In this document: piece by piece, positions 1-9,543 of the stretch
How positions within the stretch are numbered: the stretch's first letter is position 1
Layout of the letters: every line of letters begins with the position of its first letter
Source of the DNA: Folioceros fuciformis
Lineage: Eukaryota; Anthocerotophyta; Anthocerotopsida; Anthocerotales
Length of the DNA: 36,253 nt
Assembly (NCBI GenBank): GCA_049999805.1
Contig: JBNGIO010004591.1
Span: 1 to 36,253, forward strand
Direction: 5' to 3'
Notes under the pieces: model-generated
Seen by the model: only the letters and a program-made list of their open reading frames with translations
Told to the model about the DNA's origin: nothing
Databases searched by the model: none
Position numbers and translations under genes: made by a program

Positions 1-181
1 GTACTAGTTGGCATAGACCTTGAAAACATGTTAGCTAGAAGCCAGCCTTAGGCTTATGGTTACGATACATCTTAGCACAAGCCTTAAAAAGGCTAGAAAA
101 GGCCTTGGAGCCAACCTTAAGCTTGCGGCTATAGTACTCCTTAACATAGGCCTTGAAAAGTTTAGAAAAGGCCTTGCCTAT
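1..181. repeat. Degenerate tandem repeat, period about 69 bp
   Basis: Two diverged 69-base units begin near positions 40 and 109, each starting AGCCARCCTTARGCTT and ending AGAAAAGGCCTTG. A partial older unit precedes them at the window edge. The units differ at many positions, so this is an old minisatellite with no coding signal. Confidence 0.6.
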
Positions 182-2153
182 GGTCCCATGGGTCTTGATG
201 GCTAGGGGATGAAGTTGTGCCCCTACTACTACTTAGGAGAGTAGTTACTAAGTTTTGTTTTGACACATACTTCATTACCAAAACTTGTTCTCCTTGGCCA
301 AATAGTTCCTAGAGCAAAACACTATTGTGCAAAATATAAGGCAACCTCTCAAGAAAGAAGCCTTCTTTCTTGGCCAACGAGGAAATGTGACACATAGAAG
401 CCCCTCTCCTTGGTCAACAAGAACTCGACATTTCAATGAATAGCAATACGTGTAGCAATGTGATGGTAAGTAAGCAAGTGGGCTCCCCAAGACATTAAGG
501 ACTGGTCTATAGCTCCTAGCATGGAGAGAGTAGGCTAAAGTGTGAAGAAGTCTAAGATAAGTGCATAAGGCATAGTACGTGAAAAAAGAAATTAATACAA
601 TGTACAAGAATCATGAGTCCTTGAATTATTTGTTTGTGGAGGCATTTAAGGTCAACAATGTCCATTATATTACTCATGCACTTTAAAAAATAATGTTATA
701 ATAAAATACTAAAGCAAGCTCTTTAGCAATCCCATCAAAGATTTGGAGTACGCTAAAAAGTGGAGCCAACGTTGATGATTTTTTTTTTCTCTTTCGAAAC
801 CAAGGAAGACATCATCGATGTGATCGATTATGTACGATGAACTAGGAGGAAGGGATTTTCAATGATGTACACAATAAGTCCTTTGCAACCATCATCTAGA
901 AAAATTAATTTTTTTCATAATGTTTAAAATTGTGGTAAGGAAATGTTTTGAGGTAGGCCAAGATTAGGATAATGTTTAAAATTGTGGTAAGGAAATGTTT
1001 TGAGGTAGGCCAAGATTAAGATAATGTTTAAAATTGTGGTAAGGAAATGTTTTGAGGTAGGAGCATTAAAATGTTTGGTTTTACCATCCTTTGACCGTAG
1101 TTTAGTTTGCAAATCATATTCTCTTTATTTACTATTGTAGTTTAATCCACCTTATAGGGTGCAAGAAAAATAATGTCTGCCTTCGAACTAAGAGCAAGTT
1201 TGAAAAAATCTCTAATTTTAAACTTAATCACTCCATAAAATTTTGCATTATGCTTTGCAAACTTATTTTTTCTTGGATTGATGTTGAAGTTACATTGCAA
1301 ATTATATAGCATTTCAGTTAACAATAGTAGAGTTATCTATGATTTTTACGTTCATTTGATACCTCGATGCTTGGTATTTAACCAAGACCTCAAGGGTTAC
1401 TGAATATAATGCTTCTCTTTTTAACATGATGACCCAATCATATCTAAAAAGCAATTTGTATATGAATCTCTAATGCTTTTCTAGTATTTTATTCTCATTA
1501 ATACATTTATAGAATGGATCTTAAATTTTGTTACCTTGGTATTGACAACATGTGAATAGAGTTATGCTAAAGCTATCAACTTGAAGCATGAAAGTTTTAG
1601 TGTATGAGTCAAAGGTTAAAAAAATTTATTTTCTACCACTTGTTCATACAATAGGCCCCTTTTAATTATAAAATTACAAGGTATTTAATATGTCATTTTA
1701 ATATTATCACCATCAAGTATATGGAGCAATGTATGCATTGCCTAGAAGTTAAAATGACTGGTCTATGGATTCAAAAAATGAGGGATAAAACTAAATCATT
1801 AACCCTTAAATGTTTGGAGCTTTAGACCCCTCCTTCCTTTTTTTGGACTAAGTCCTTTGCAAACAAAGAATTGCAAAATGATTCGATTCTTTTGAATTAA
1901 TATTGATTTTTTTTATATGGATGCATATTTTTTAGATTACCTTAAGTTCATATTTAAGTCCATCAATCATAGTCAACTTTCAAATGAGATCTAGGATTGC
2001 ATGTATCTCATACATATATCTTAAAATAAGAGCTTAAAGTAGATGATCTTAAGCTCTTATAAATTTAAGTCTTTAGGGTTACAAACCTTATACTCTTAAA
2101 CCTCATTTACTTACTCCATAAAACGAAAGTCCAACACATACTTTGATCACTCT
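182..2153. other. AT-rich intergenic DNA, no gene seen
   Basis: The stretch is AT-rich with stop codons in all frames. The few open frames (about 60-110 codons) are low-complexity and show no recognisable domain. Apart from the 52-bp repeat listed separately I see no gene, RNA or intact transposon here. Confidence 0.6.
918..1061. repeat. Tandem repeat, about 52 bp, nearly three copies
   Basis: A unit beginning ATAATGTTTAAAATTGTGG and ending in GAGGTAGGCCAAGATTA occurs nearly three times head to tail, the last copy cut short. The copies are almost identical, so the expansion is recent. The period is not a multiple of three, so it does not code for a repeat protein. Confidence 0.85.
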
Positions 2154-2429
2154 AGGCTCTTAGGGCACATTATAAATCTCCACGGTGCCTCCTCTATAAA
2201 CCTTGCACTAAATCTTGTGCACCACTCACAAACAAAACACATGGAGGTGGAGTATTTTTTCATCAGAGATTTGATCAAGAGTGAATAGGTTCTACTCGAG
2301 TATGTGCCAACAGCAGAAAATCCAACAGATGTTATGACAAAAGCTCTAGGAAGGGAGCTACACGAGAGGCACATGAAAGGTCTTAGAATGGGGAAGCCTA
2401 GCGACTTCCTTAGTCCTGCTGCCTATTAA
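2154..2429 (+). pseudogene. Relic of a Copia retrotransposon RNase H C-terminus
   Basis: The plus-strand frame through 2166 and 2427 reads as the last ~90 residues of a Ty1/Copia polyprotein. It contains VHHSQTKHMEVEYFFIRDLI, then after a stop LLEYVPTAENPTDVMTKALG, then the tail RELHERHMKGL. These correspond to the family's usual HIDVRYHFIRE, PT-DIxTKxL and terminal helix. An in-frame TAG at 2286-2288 and loss of the rest of the polyprotein show it is dead. The frame closes with TAA at 2427-2429. Its wording differs clearly from the larger Copia element at 30-33 kb, so it is a different family. No LTR was recognised next to it. Confidence 0.75.
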
Positions 2430-2791
2430 GTTAAACTACTAGTCACATTCCCAGTTTACACTGTCTTCTTTCTCACTATTTGCGGGCACACTTACATGAC
2501 TGTCAAAGGAACCAGGCTCAGTGGAATTAGGGTCATTCTCGAAAGCAGTGGTGAAGCTTTCATCTGATATTGGGAAGTTCCTTTTTCTATGCTCCATATA
2601 AGAAATCCTCTCCTCAATCTCAAGGCTTCGCTCCTCTTCTAGCCTTGATTCAGATCATATAGAGCAAGTAGGAGCTTATCAAAGAACCGTGAGAAGTAAA
2701 TCAACAAGGATGCTAGCGTAAATAGTGGACAGGGTATATTTACAGTAGAAGCTGACTACATGGCGCTCGAACTCCCGGTAGTGGTTTACCC
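2430..2791. other. Spacer without recognisable gene
   Basis: This is mixed-composition DNA between the Copia relic and the AT-hook ORF. It could contain the LTR of the dead element, but no second copy is present in the window to prove it. Confidence 0.4.
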
Positions 2792-3307
2792 TCACTCGCA
2801 TAATCTTAAAGCGAGTGTATGGCACTTATACCACAGAGGGGTACAAGGAATTGCAATAGAACCAAGGCTCACAATCTTGGTTTCCTCATCTGAATTTGCT
2901 AGAACTGGAAACTTTATCAGCACAGCAGACCTATGATCAGAATCAGCATACGCATACTCACCATCTTTGAAGCGGAGCTTGTCACAATTATCTCTTGAGA
3001 ACAATTTCTCTTTAGGAGTTGCCACCTTACAGAGAGCTGCCTTACTGGTAGAGCCAATATTTGTGTGAGAGGCCGCAGTTCCTGTCAAGCGTTGTTGCTC
3101 CAGAAAAGCTCGAGTTGTGCCGCGTGGCCTCCCTCGCAGACGCTTTCCACCTCTTCCACCTCGAGCAGCAGGAGCAGGCATCTCTGCTGGCCTTTGTTGA
3201 TGAGAGCAGGTAGCTATTCTAGTCGGTTTGCTTGCAAACCACTCTAGGTTGTCATGGTGGCGGACGCGACGCTTTATAGGAGTGCAGTCAGTAGATGAGG
3301 ATGACAT
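2792..3307 (-). CDS. Hypothetical basic protein with one AT-hook-like motif (possibly a gene fragment)
   Basis: I do not recognise this ORF. From the methionine at 3307 it gives about 171 residues. An earlier ATG at 3334 would add nine. The N-terminal half is basic and rich in Ser, Pro and Arg, and holds GGKRLRGRPRGTTR near residues 55-68, which resembles an AT-hook (core RGRP flanked by basic residues) for minor-groove DNA binding. The C-terminal half is mixed and ends near ALRLCE with no known fold visible. Base composition is clearly richer in GC than the AT-rich flanks, which favours past or present coding. It could be an exon of a longer gene, a captured gene fragment in a transposon, or chance. 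No neighbour gives functional context. Confidence 0.3.
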   Translation of the reverse strand: MSSSSTDCTPIKRRVRHHDNLEWFASKPTRIATCSHQQRPAEMPAPAARGGRGGKRLRGRPRGTTRAFLEQQRLTGTAASHTNIGSTSKAALCKVATPKEKLFSRDNCDKLRFKDGEYAYADSDHRSAVLIKFPVLANSDEETKIVSLGSIAIPCTPLWYKCHTLALRLCE

Positions 3308-3334
3308 CTTGAGCTTAGAAATCCTACATCCCAA

Positions 3335-4093
3335 CAGCTTACAAATGATAAGGCTTGAAGTTAATGGGATAAGTGCTGGAAATTACCTAAGGCACGTTTG
3401 GTTAAATAGGGTTAAAATCCACGCACCCATTCGTTTGGGTTACGATGTTTCATAGGCAACGTTTCAGTTAGTTCTTGTTGTTCATAAGATAAACTCATGA
3501 ATATACTTTTTTTTAAGAATATAATTAATTATTTTTATTTTTACATACATTTTCAATACTTTGAAAGAAGTGAAGAGACATGCTATAAGGGCTGCAACAC
3601 ACTTGTCAAAGTTTTTACAGATATGCTCCATCGCATTTCTTAAAATGCAAAGGTGTGGGTGCAATTCAGTAGACACACACATAGTGGAGCTTTACGCTCA
3701 GGTCATCTCACAGTCTCATACGCGACCCGTGGAGGAGAAGACGAAGAGGTAAGACATTTTAAACTATGTACACACTATATGAAACTAGATATAATATAAC
3801 CCTAATCTCATAATGCTAACATCACTACTCTTTCATATGCTACACAATGACCTCCTCTTCCATACCAATCTTCTAGTGACTCTTTCAATAACTATCTCTC
3901 TTGTAGTCTAAGTTAAGTCTTACTAGTACTCATACACTTTTGAACCAAAGGCAACATGCTCCTTATGCAAGCTCTCTTGTATACTTTAAATTATTTTGTT
4001 TAGGTGGTTTCATGAAATCATGAGCAAAGTTAGTGAAAATTTGACAATAATAATTAAGTAAGCACGCTACGATAACAACTACGAGTTGCACAT
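3335..4093. other. AT-rich intergenic DNA
   Basis: This stretch is AT-rich with only short unconvincing frames on both strands. I see no domain, RNA gene or transposon end. It runs into an assembly gap. Confidence 0.5.
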
Positions 4094-4193
4094 NNNNNNN
4101 NNNNNNNNNNNNNNNNNNNNNNNNNNNNNNNNNNNNNNNNNNNNNNNNNNNNNNNNNNNNNNNNNNNNNNNNNNNNNNNNNNNNNNNNNNNNN
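4094..4193. other. Assembly gap (100 N)
   Basis: Exactly 100 N characters, the usual placeholder for a gap of unknown size. Distances across it mean nothing, and open frames that read through it are artefacts. Confidence 0.99.
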
Positions 4194-4305
4194 GTGAAGA
4201 AATCAAAAACAAAAATAACGAGAGCATGGCATCGAGCATTAAGCATTCTAACCTTGTTGGGTAAGAAAGTCTACTATGTGGTTGACTAAAGAGATAGTGA
4301 TGGGC

Positions 4306-4485
4306 ACAAGTCATTCCAGAGGCACCTTCGACGAAGAGGCTAGGGCAATAACAAGTCATTCCAGAGGCACCTTCGACGAAGAGGCTAGGGCAATAACAAG
4401 TCATTCCAGAGGCACCTTGGACGAAGAGGCTAGGGCAATAACAAGTTATTCCAGAGGCACCTCCGACGAAGAGGCTAGGGCAATA
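4306..4485. repeat. 45-bp minisatellite, four copies
   Basis: Four head-to-tail units of exactly 45 bases start at 4306, 4351, 4396 and 4441, each with CATTCCAGAGGCACC and GACGAAGAGGCTAGGGCAAT. Because 45 is divisible by three, a plus-strand frame (4276-4617) shows a 15-residue repeat, SHSRGTFDEEARAIT. The few base changes between copies mostly alter the amino acid (F, F, L, S at one position), so nothing shows purifying selection on a protein. It lies about 110 bases from the N gap. Confidence 0.9.
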
Positions 4486-6640
4486 AAAGAGTCCCCTACG
4501 CAGATGGAAGGGACTCCTCCCTACAATGATAGAAAGGGCACTCTCTACAACAAGAGGGTTAGTGGAGTATCACCTTTTGTCTCCGTCACCCTCAATCGAG
4601 GATGGAGTGAACTATGAGAACTCTCTTAGTATCCCATCAATAGAGGAAGGGACAAATGGCATCACACGCAACAATAAGAAACTTCCTCCAGAGGGGCTCT
4701 TACCCAACAAAAATTCTTGACACTACTTTTGGTGATGAGTAGGGAGATACTAACACCGCGCACTGTGCGGATGAGCTGAACTCTTGGAAACCCGAATGAG
4801 AAGACAACTAGAATATAGGGTTAAGATATGTTGATACACGTAGATCTTTAATCCTTATTAGGCTACTGGAATAGATATAGACCTTTATATCATCTTTTGT
4901 AGTCTCGGGAAAATGGCGGTGGCTATTGTAAAAGTGGTCCCTCCAATGTCATCTTACAAGTAGCCTTTGAATTGTGGAAAAGATGTCACTTGTAAACTTA
5001 TAATCCTTCGATTATGGCGAAGTTGAGTTTCGCCTTCATAGCTTATCACGCAAAAAGATGTCTGGTTTTTTTTTTGTTTCGTGAAAAAGGTGATGTCTAG
5101 TTGAATAAGAAGAAAATAAAAGGAGGTTGGAGGTGGTTTGGTGGTGTAAATGAGAATATGAGCTTAGGGTGGTCAAGACGTTCAAGGAGGTGAGATAAGA
5201 GGAGTAGGGATTAGTGATCGAACTCAAGGGAAAGGAAGTGATGGTTTTGCCAATATAATAGGTGGTGTTATTAGAGGGATCGAGATTGGTCTTCGAATGT
5301 TGCACACATGGCTTGAGGGAGTGAAGACGTGGTATGTAAAGTGGGACAACAATGTTATGCACTAGTTTATTTTTTAATTTTTGTGTCATAGTGTAGCACA
5401 CTCAACATTGGGTGGTGCCTTAGCAAAGTGTAGCACACATTTAGTAATGATAACAATAACACTATGGCAAGTTGGAAGAAAACTAGCTAGAAGCTTGAAT
5501 GTTGGGTAAATAGCCAATGGGAATGTCATACTCATCAACAATTGTGCACAACATGTGGAGAAAGGTGGGTTTATGTAGAAAGGTGGATTTGCACTTGTAA
5601 AAGTACTAGTGTTAGGACACAAGTGCATAGTCAACTAGCTAGAAGCTTGGATGTGTTGAGATATTCGGCCCTCCTTATAAAGCGTAAAATAATGTCAAAC
5701 AGCTAACCTAAAATAAGTAGTTAGGGTTAGAAGGTAGTTACACGAATAACCATAATGTGTCACCCGCGCACGCAAAAAAATAGCTACTGCGAATGTCACA
5801 CTCGTCAACAGTTATACACGACATATGGAGAAAGGTGGGTTTGCTCCCATGAAAGTGAGAGTGCCCCAACACAAGTGGAAGGTGTGTCACTGCTTCATAC
5901 GAAAGCGGGAAGTGGAAGCAATGCAGTTGCATGGAGACAAATGAAAGCTATGAAGATGAAATATATGAATATTCAGTAGTTACCATCAACTCCATGCTAA
6001 GAGAAAAACTAATTGACCTATGAAAATCACACTCGAACCAAGACAAAGAAGATTGCCGACATCCTAGTGAATGATTTGGCATTTAATGCATTGGACTATG
6101 TTGTGGGAATGCTCCTCAATCAAGTTTGCTCATCCAACATTTTGCAATCCTATCCCTAGTCCAGATGCTTAATGGTAGACATGGAGCCTATCCCTAGTGA
6201 AGATGCTCAATGGTAAACATGGAGTGCCACATTGCAATAGAATTTGAGGAAGGGGCATTTGAGAGTTTGCTCTTATAGAAACTGATATTGTGGGATTGAA
6301 AACAATAACATAACCACATTTTTAGTATCTAGACATGTATGATGACCTGGATTTCAATCCAAAACTCCAAAATATTCGTTCTTGATTCGTCAAGCCATAA
6401 TACTTGCCGTTTTTTCCACGGCATCAAATGCTATGTCATGCCACGCCAAACCTTGCCTTGCCGAGACAGATAGAGCTGCCAAGCGTGCCGGGTCTTGAGA
6501 TGGTCAGGGATGAGATGCGGATCTGATTTTTGTTTCTACATATTTTGTCTCCCAAGCTTGCGTCAAGGTATGGCTAGATAGCTCTCTATTTCGACAATTG
6601 CTATAATCTCCACAAAGAGACATTAATCATACATGACTGA
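4486..6640. other. AT-rich intergenic DNA with a diverged direct repeat
   Basis: No credible gene is visible. A stretch at about 5520-5630 is repeated in diverged form at about 5788-5880. Both contain CAACATGTGGAGAAAGGTGGG or a close variant, followed by ACACAAGTG. A 38-base tandem duplication lies at 6149-6224. The minus-strand open frames here (for example 5036-5401) are Ser/Thr/His-rich low complexity without a domain. Confidence 0.5.
6149..6224. repeat. 38-bp tandem duplication
   Basis: CCTATCCCTAGT followed by GATGCTYAATGGTARACATGGAG occurs twice, at 6149 and 6187, with a few substitutions. Confidence 0.75.
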
Positions 6641-7014
6641 AACGGAGACCAAGACTTGACGGAGAAATGCAGGTCACAGGGTTGCTCTCAGTGCAGCCGG
6701 CGCTCGCCAAGGCTGCGGCGACCAATGGAGCGATCGACTGGTCTGAGAGCTATGGCATGTACACATAGAGATGGGGATGGGCCAGGCGGTGACCATTTCC
6801 CAATGACAGCCTGCAATACGAGCGTAGTACATGAGGATCCTACATGGGCAGCATAGAAGGAAATCTCCAATCATGGGGATTATAGAGTCTGGAAGAACTT
6901 ACAATTGCACCAGCAGCGCCAAAGAGAGAATGCACTGGGCTTTTGACGGCGTCCCTGGCCAGAACAGGAAGGAAGGAGGGAAGGAACAAGTCGAGCAGCA
7001 GGGCCTAACCATGG
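6641..7014. other. 3' flank of the P-class PPR gene
   Basis: Base composition shifts from AT-rich to balanced at about 6640, some 370 bases before the PPR stop codon on the minus strand. The likely content is the 3' UTR and terminator of that gene. Short overlapping frames on both strands show no domain. Confidence 0.4.
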
Positions 7015-9195
7015 TCAGACAGTTGCCGTTGCAGACCGTCTCTCTAAGAAATGGTTGAGGACTATGTCCTTCACCACAGGATCCTGTTGCACCAACCGCT
7101 TGGCATGAAACTCTTCAGCTTCTTCCACCCTACCTGCCTCCCGCAGCACCTCTTCTATAGTAGCGGCACTCATACGAGTGATTTTTGTGCCCGACCTGAC
7201 CATCTCCTCATACACCTCCACGGCCATGGCCACCTCCTTCGCTTCCAAGCATGCCGCCATCACTGTTGTGAAGGCGAAGGCATTGGGAAGAGCACCCTTT
7301 TCAGGCATCTTCCGCAGAAGATCACGTGCCTCCTGCAGTTTGCCCAGGCGTCCCAAGGTCCGGAGGATCACTGCAAACGTCTGGTTGTTGGGCGGACAGC
7401 GAGCCTCCAGCATCTGCTCATACATGCTCATGGCCTTGTCATGCTCACCAGCCCTGCCCATGGCATCGATGAGGATGGTGTAGCTGATCTGGTTGGGCTG
7501 GCACTTGCATTCTGTCATCTGCTGAAACACCTGCAGAGCTCCCTCCAGGGCATTGGCCTTCACATAGGCGTTGATGATGGTGTTGAAGGTCACCACCGAC
7601 ACCTCCAGGCCCTGCGCCTGCATCTCATTCAGCAACTCGTCGATCTTCTTCAGATCACGGGCCTGGCCCACCAGGTCGATCACCTTGTTGTATTCATACA
7701 CGCTGTGTTTGTACCCTTCCTCGTTCTTCAGCCACTGGAAGAAGTTCCAAGCGGCATCCGGGTCTCTCACCCGCTTCAGAACCTCCACCACGAACTCGTG
7801 ACTCTTCTTCGAGATGCCCAGATGCTGGAGCACTTGCACGGCACTGGGACCCCAGTTGGACACCAGTCTCACCACGCTGTTCACACTCACATCAGCCGGG
7901 TTCAGCTTCACCACCTTCCCTCCCACTTGCACGTACAGCATCTTGCCCTGTTTCGGCTGGGGGCCTGGAGCTGCAACAACAGCACGAGCAGATACTGCAT
8001 TGCCTGACTCCTCTACTGCAACGCTGTTTGACGAGACTACTGCTGCTGCAGCACCATCCTCCTCTCTCTTGCTGCTCCTAGCTTGCACAGTGCCTCCATA
8101 AGCCTGCTTCATGAGTGCGTCAGCTTCCTGAGTTCTTCCCACCTTCTGCAAAGCCTTGGAAAGCAGCACGTACATGCTCCTGGCAGGCCTGAGGCCCGCG
8201 GCCTTCATGTTCTGCAGGCAGAGCAGAGCCTTGTCGGCCTCCCCGGCCTTGGCGTACGCAGAAATGACTGCACTGTGGGTGATGGCTGTGGGCTTGCACC
8301 CGGTCTCCGACATCCGCTGGAACAGCTTGTAGGCTTCTTCGAACTTCCCGGCCTCTCCCAGGCTGTGGATGAGGACGGTGTATGTATGGACGCTGAGGCG
8401 GCATCCGGCCTCCACCATGCGCCGGTACACAGAACTGGCATCGTCATGCCTTCCTGCCTTGGACAGCATGTCGATGAGCACCGTGTATGTCACCACATTG
8501 GGCTTACAGCCGGGGTTGGCAGGATCCACCATGAGCTCGAACACCTTGATCGCTTCCTCCACATTCCTGCTCCTCCCATAGGCTGTGATGAGCGCCGTCA
8601 TCACCACCGTGTTCGGCTTCACCCCAGCCGCCCGCATGTGCTGCAGCAGAGCGGGCAAGGTGGCCGGATCTCGGCCCCGCCCCAGGCAGTCGATCATGGC
8701 CGCGTATGTGTATACATTGTGGGTGAAGCCATCCTGGGCTGCCACCCACTGGAAGAATCCCCAGCCGGCCTTGGCAGACTTCACCTGCTTTAGCGCAAGA
8801 TTCACCACATAGCCCGTAAACCGGATTCCCAGAGCCGCCACCGCCTGCTCTGTCTCCGGGCTCCAGCCCTTCTCCCCTAGGATGTTGCTCACGCTTTGAG
8901 CAGCCTGATGATTCACGGGTGCCTGCAGAGGCGAGGAGGCAGCTGTCTCCTGCTGCTGCTGCTGCACGCAATGCAGCAACAGCCTGGACCTCTTTTGCTG
9001 AATGCAAGAAGAAATGCCATGTCCCTCGTCCAAGGATGCCAACCCAGTTCGCAGACTGCCGTGCCTGAACAGCAGCAGAGCTGAGCCGGAGCCTGAGCCT
9101 CCGGTCTGGTGCACCGGGAGCAGACTCGCCAACCTTGCCCGAGGAATCTGGTACCAGCTGCTGCCACTAGCCAAGGCTGGGCACATGGGTTGCAT
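7015..9195 (-). CDS. P-class pentatricopeptide repeat protein with a duplicated PPR module, organelle-targeted
   Basis: This is an intronless gene of 726 residues. PPR proteins are helical-repeat proteins that bind organelle RNA one base per repeat. Residues 1 to about 60 are rich in Ser, Arg and Ala with few acidic residues, fitting a plastid or mitochondrial presequence. A short polyQ tract follows near residue 79. There are two PPR modules: about 103-368 and about 430-705. Each opens with the same kind of non-PPR cap, in which a Trp and an FFQW motif (WGFFQWVA and WNFFQWLK) precede the first repeat, HNVYTYAAMID or HSVYEYNKVID. Typical repeats such as PNVVTYTVLIDMLSKAG follow. The linker of about 60 residues is Ala/Ser/Val-rich. 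There is no E or DYW domain. The start is the first ATG (9193-9195). It diverges from the neighbouring PPR gene across about 350 bases. Confidence 0.92.
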   Translation of the reverse strand: MQPMCPALASGSSWYQIPRARLASLLPVHQTGGSGSGSALLLFRHGSLRTGLASLDEGHGISSCIQQKRSRLLLHCVQQQQQETAASSPLQAPVNHQAAQSVSNILGEKGWSPETEQAVAALGIRFTGYVVNLALKQVKSAKAGWGFFQWVAAQDGFTHNVYTYAAMIDCLGRGRDPATLPALLQHMRAAGVKPNTVVMTALITAYGRSRNVEEAIKVFELMVDPANPGCKPNVVTYTVLIDMLSKAGRHDDASSVYRRMVEAGCRLSVHTYTVLIHSLGEAGKFEEAYKLFQRMSETGCKPTAITHSAVISAYAKAGEADKALLCLQNMKAAGLRPARSMYVLLSKALQKVGRTQEADALMKQAYGGTVQARSSKREEDGAAAAVVSSNSVAVEESGNAVSARAVVAAPGPQPKQGKMLYVQVGGKVVKLNPADVSVNSVVRLVSNWGPSAVQVLQHLGISKKSHEFVVEVLKRVRDPDAAWNFFQWLKNEEGYKHSVYEYNKVIDLVGQARDLKKIDELLNEMQAQGLEVSVVTFNTIINAYVKANALEGALQVFQQMTECKCQPNQISYTILIDAMGRAGEHDKAMSMYEQMLEARCPPNNQTFAVILRTLGRLGKLQEARDLLRKMPEKGALPNAFAFTTVMAACLEAKEVAMAVEVYEEMVRSGTKITRMSAATIEEVLREAGRVEEAEEFHAKRLVQQDPVVKDIVLNHFLERRSATATV

Positions 9196-9543
9196 CGCTG
9201 CCCGCCACGAAGTGATGCACCAGAGACGGCCTCAAGCTCTGGCTGATAAAATCGCCCCAACCATCTCTAGTGCCTTGCTTTTTGTATTTCAAGCTTCCAA
9301 CCGCCCAGAAGACGAGCCAACAGTAAGGTGTCCCTGTAGCACCAAGATTTCCAGAGATCAAGCAAGCAGTCAAATAATCCATTCTTAACAGGCCTCAAGG
9401 TGGCAAATGAATCATTGCTTCTAGCAATCGCTAGCAGTAGCTTGCTCGTATGACAAACCTTTACTGCCTGCACTTTGGGTGGGAAGAATGGTTCCGAGTT
9501 CACAACGTTGTGATCTCTCTGTTGTGTGCTACACGGGATAGAT
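9196..9543. promoter_or_regulatory. Shared divergent promoter region of the two PPR genes
   Basis: Only 348 bases separate the start codons of two PPR genes transcribed away from each other, so both promoters and 5' UTRs must lie here or overlap. I see no clear TATA box or named element. A bidirectional promoter is inferred from geometry alone. An unseen 5' intron or exon could change the spacing. Confidence 0.45.

Noticed and set aside
4054-4404. Frames that read through the N stretch near 4.1 kb
   Set aside because: N bases translate as X, so the open length is an artefact of the gap placeholder.
7051-8007. 318-codon open frame on the plus strand
   Set aside because: It is antisense to the P-class PPR gene. 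The His/Leu-rich translation mirrors the repeated PPR codons and shows no domain.
8083-8793. 236-codon plus-strand frame
   Set aside because: Also a shadow of the PPR gene on the opposite strand, with no motif of its own.
9526-9543. GTG at 9526 as the start of the PLS PPR gene
   Set aside because: A nuclear plant gene should start with ATG; the first in-frame ATG is at 9544.
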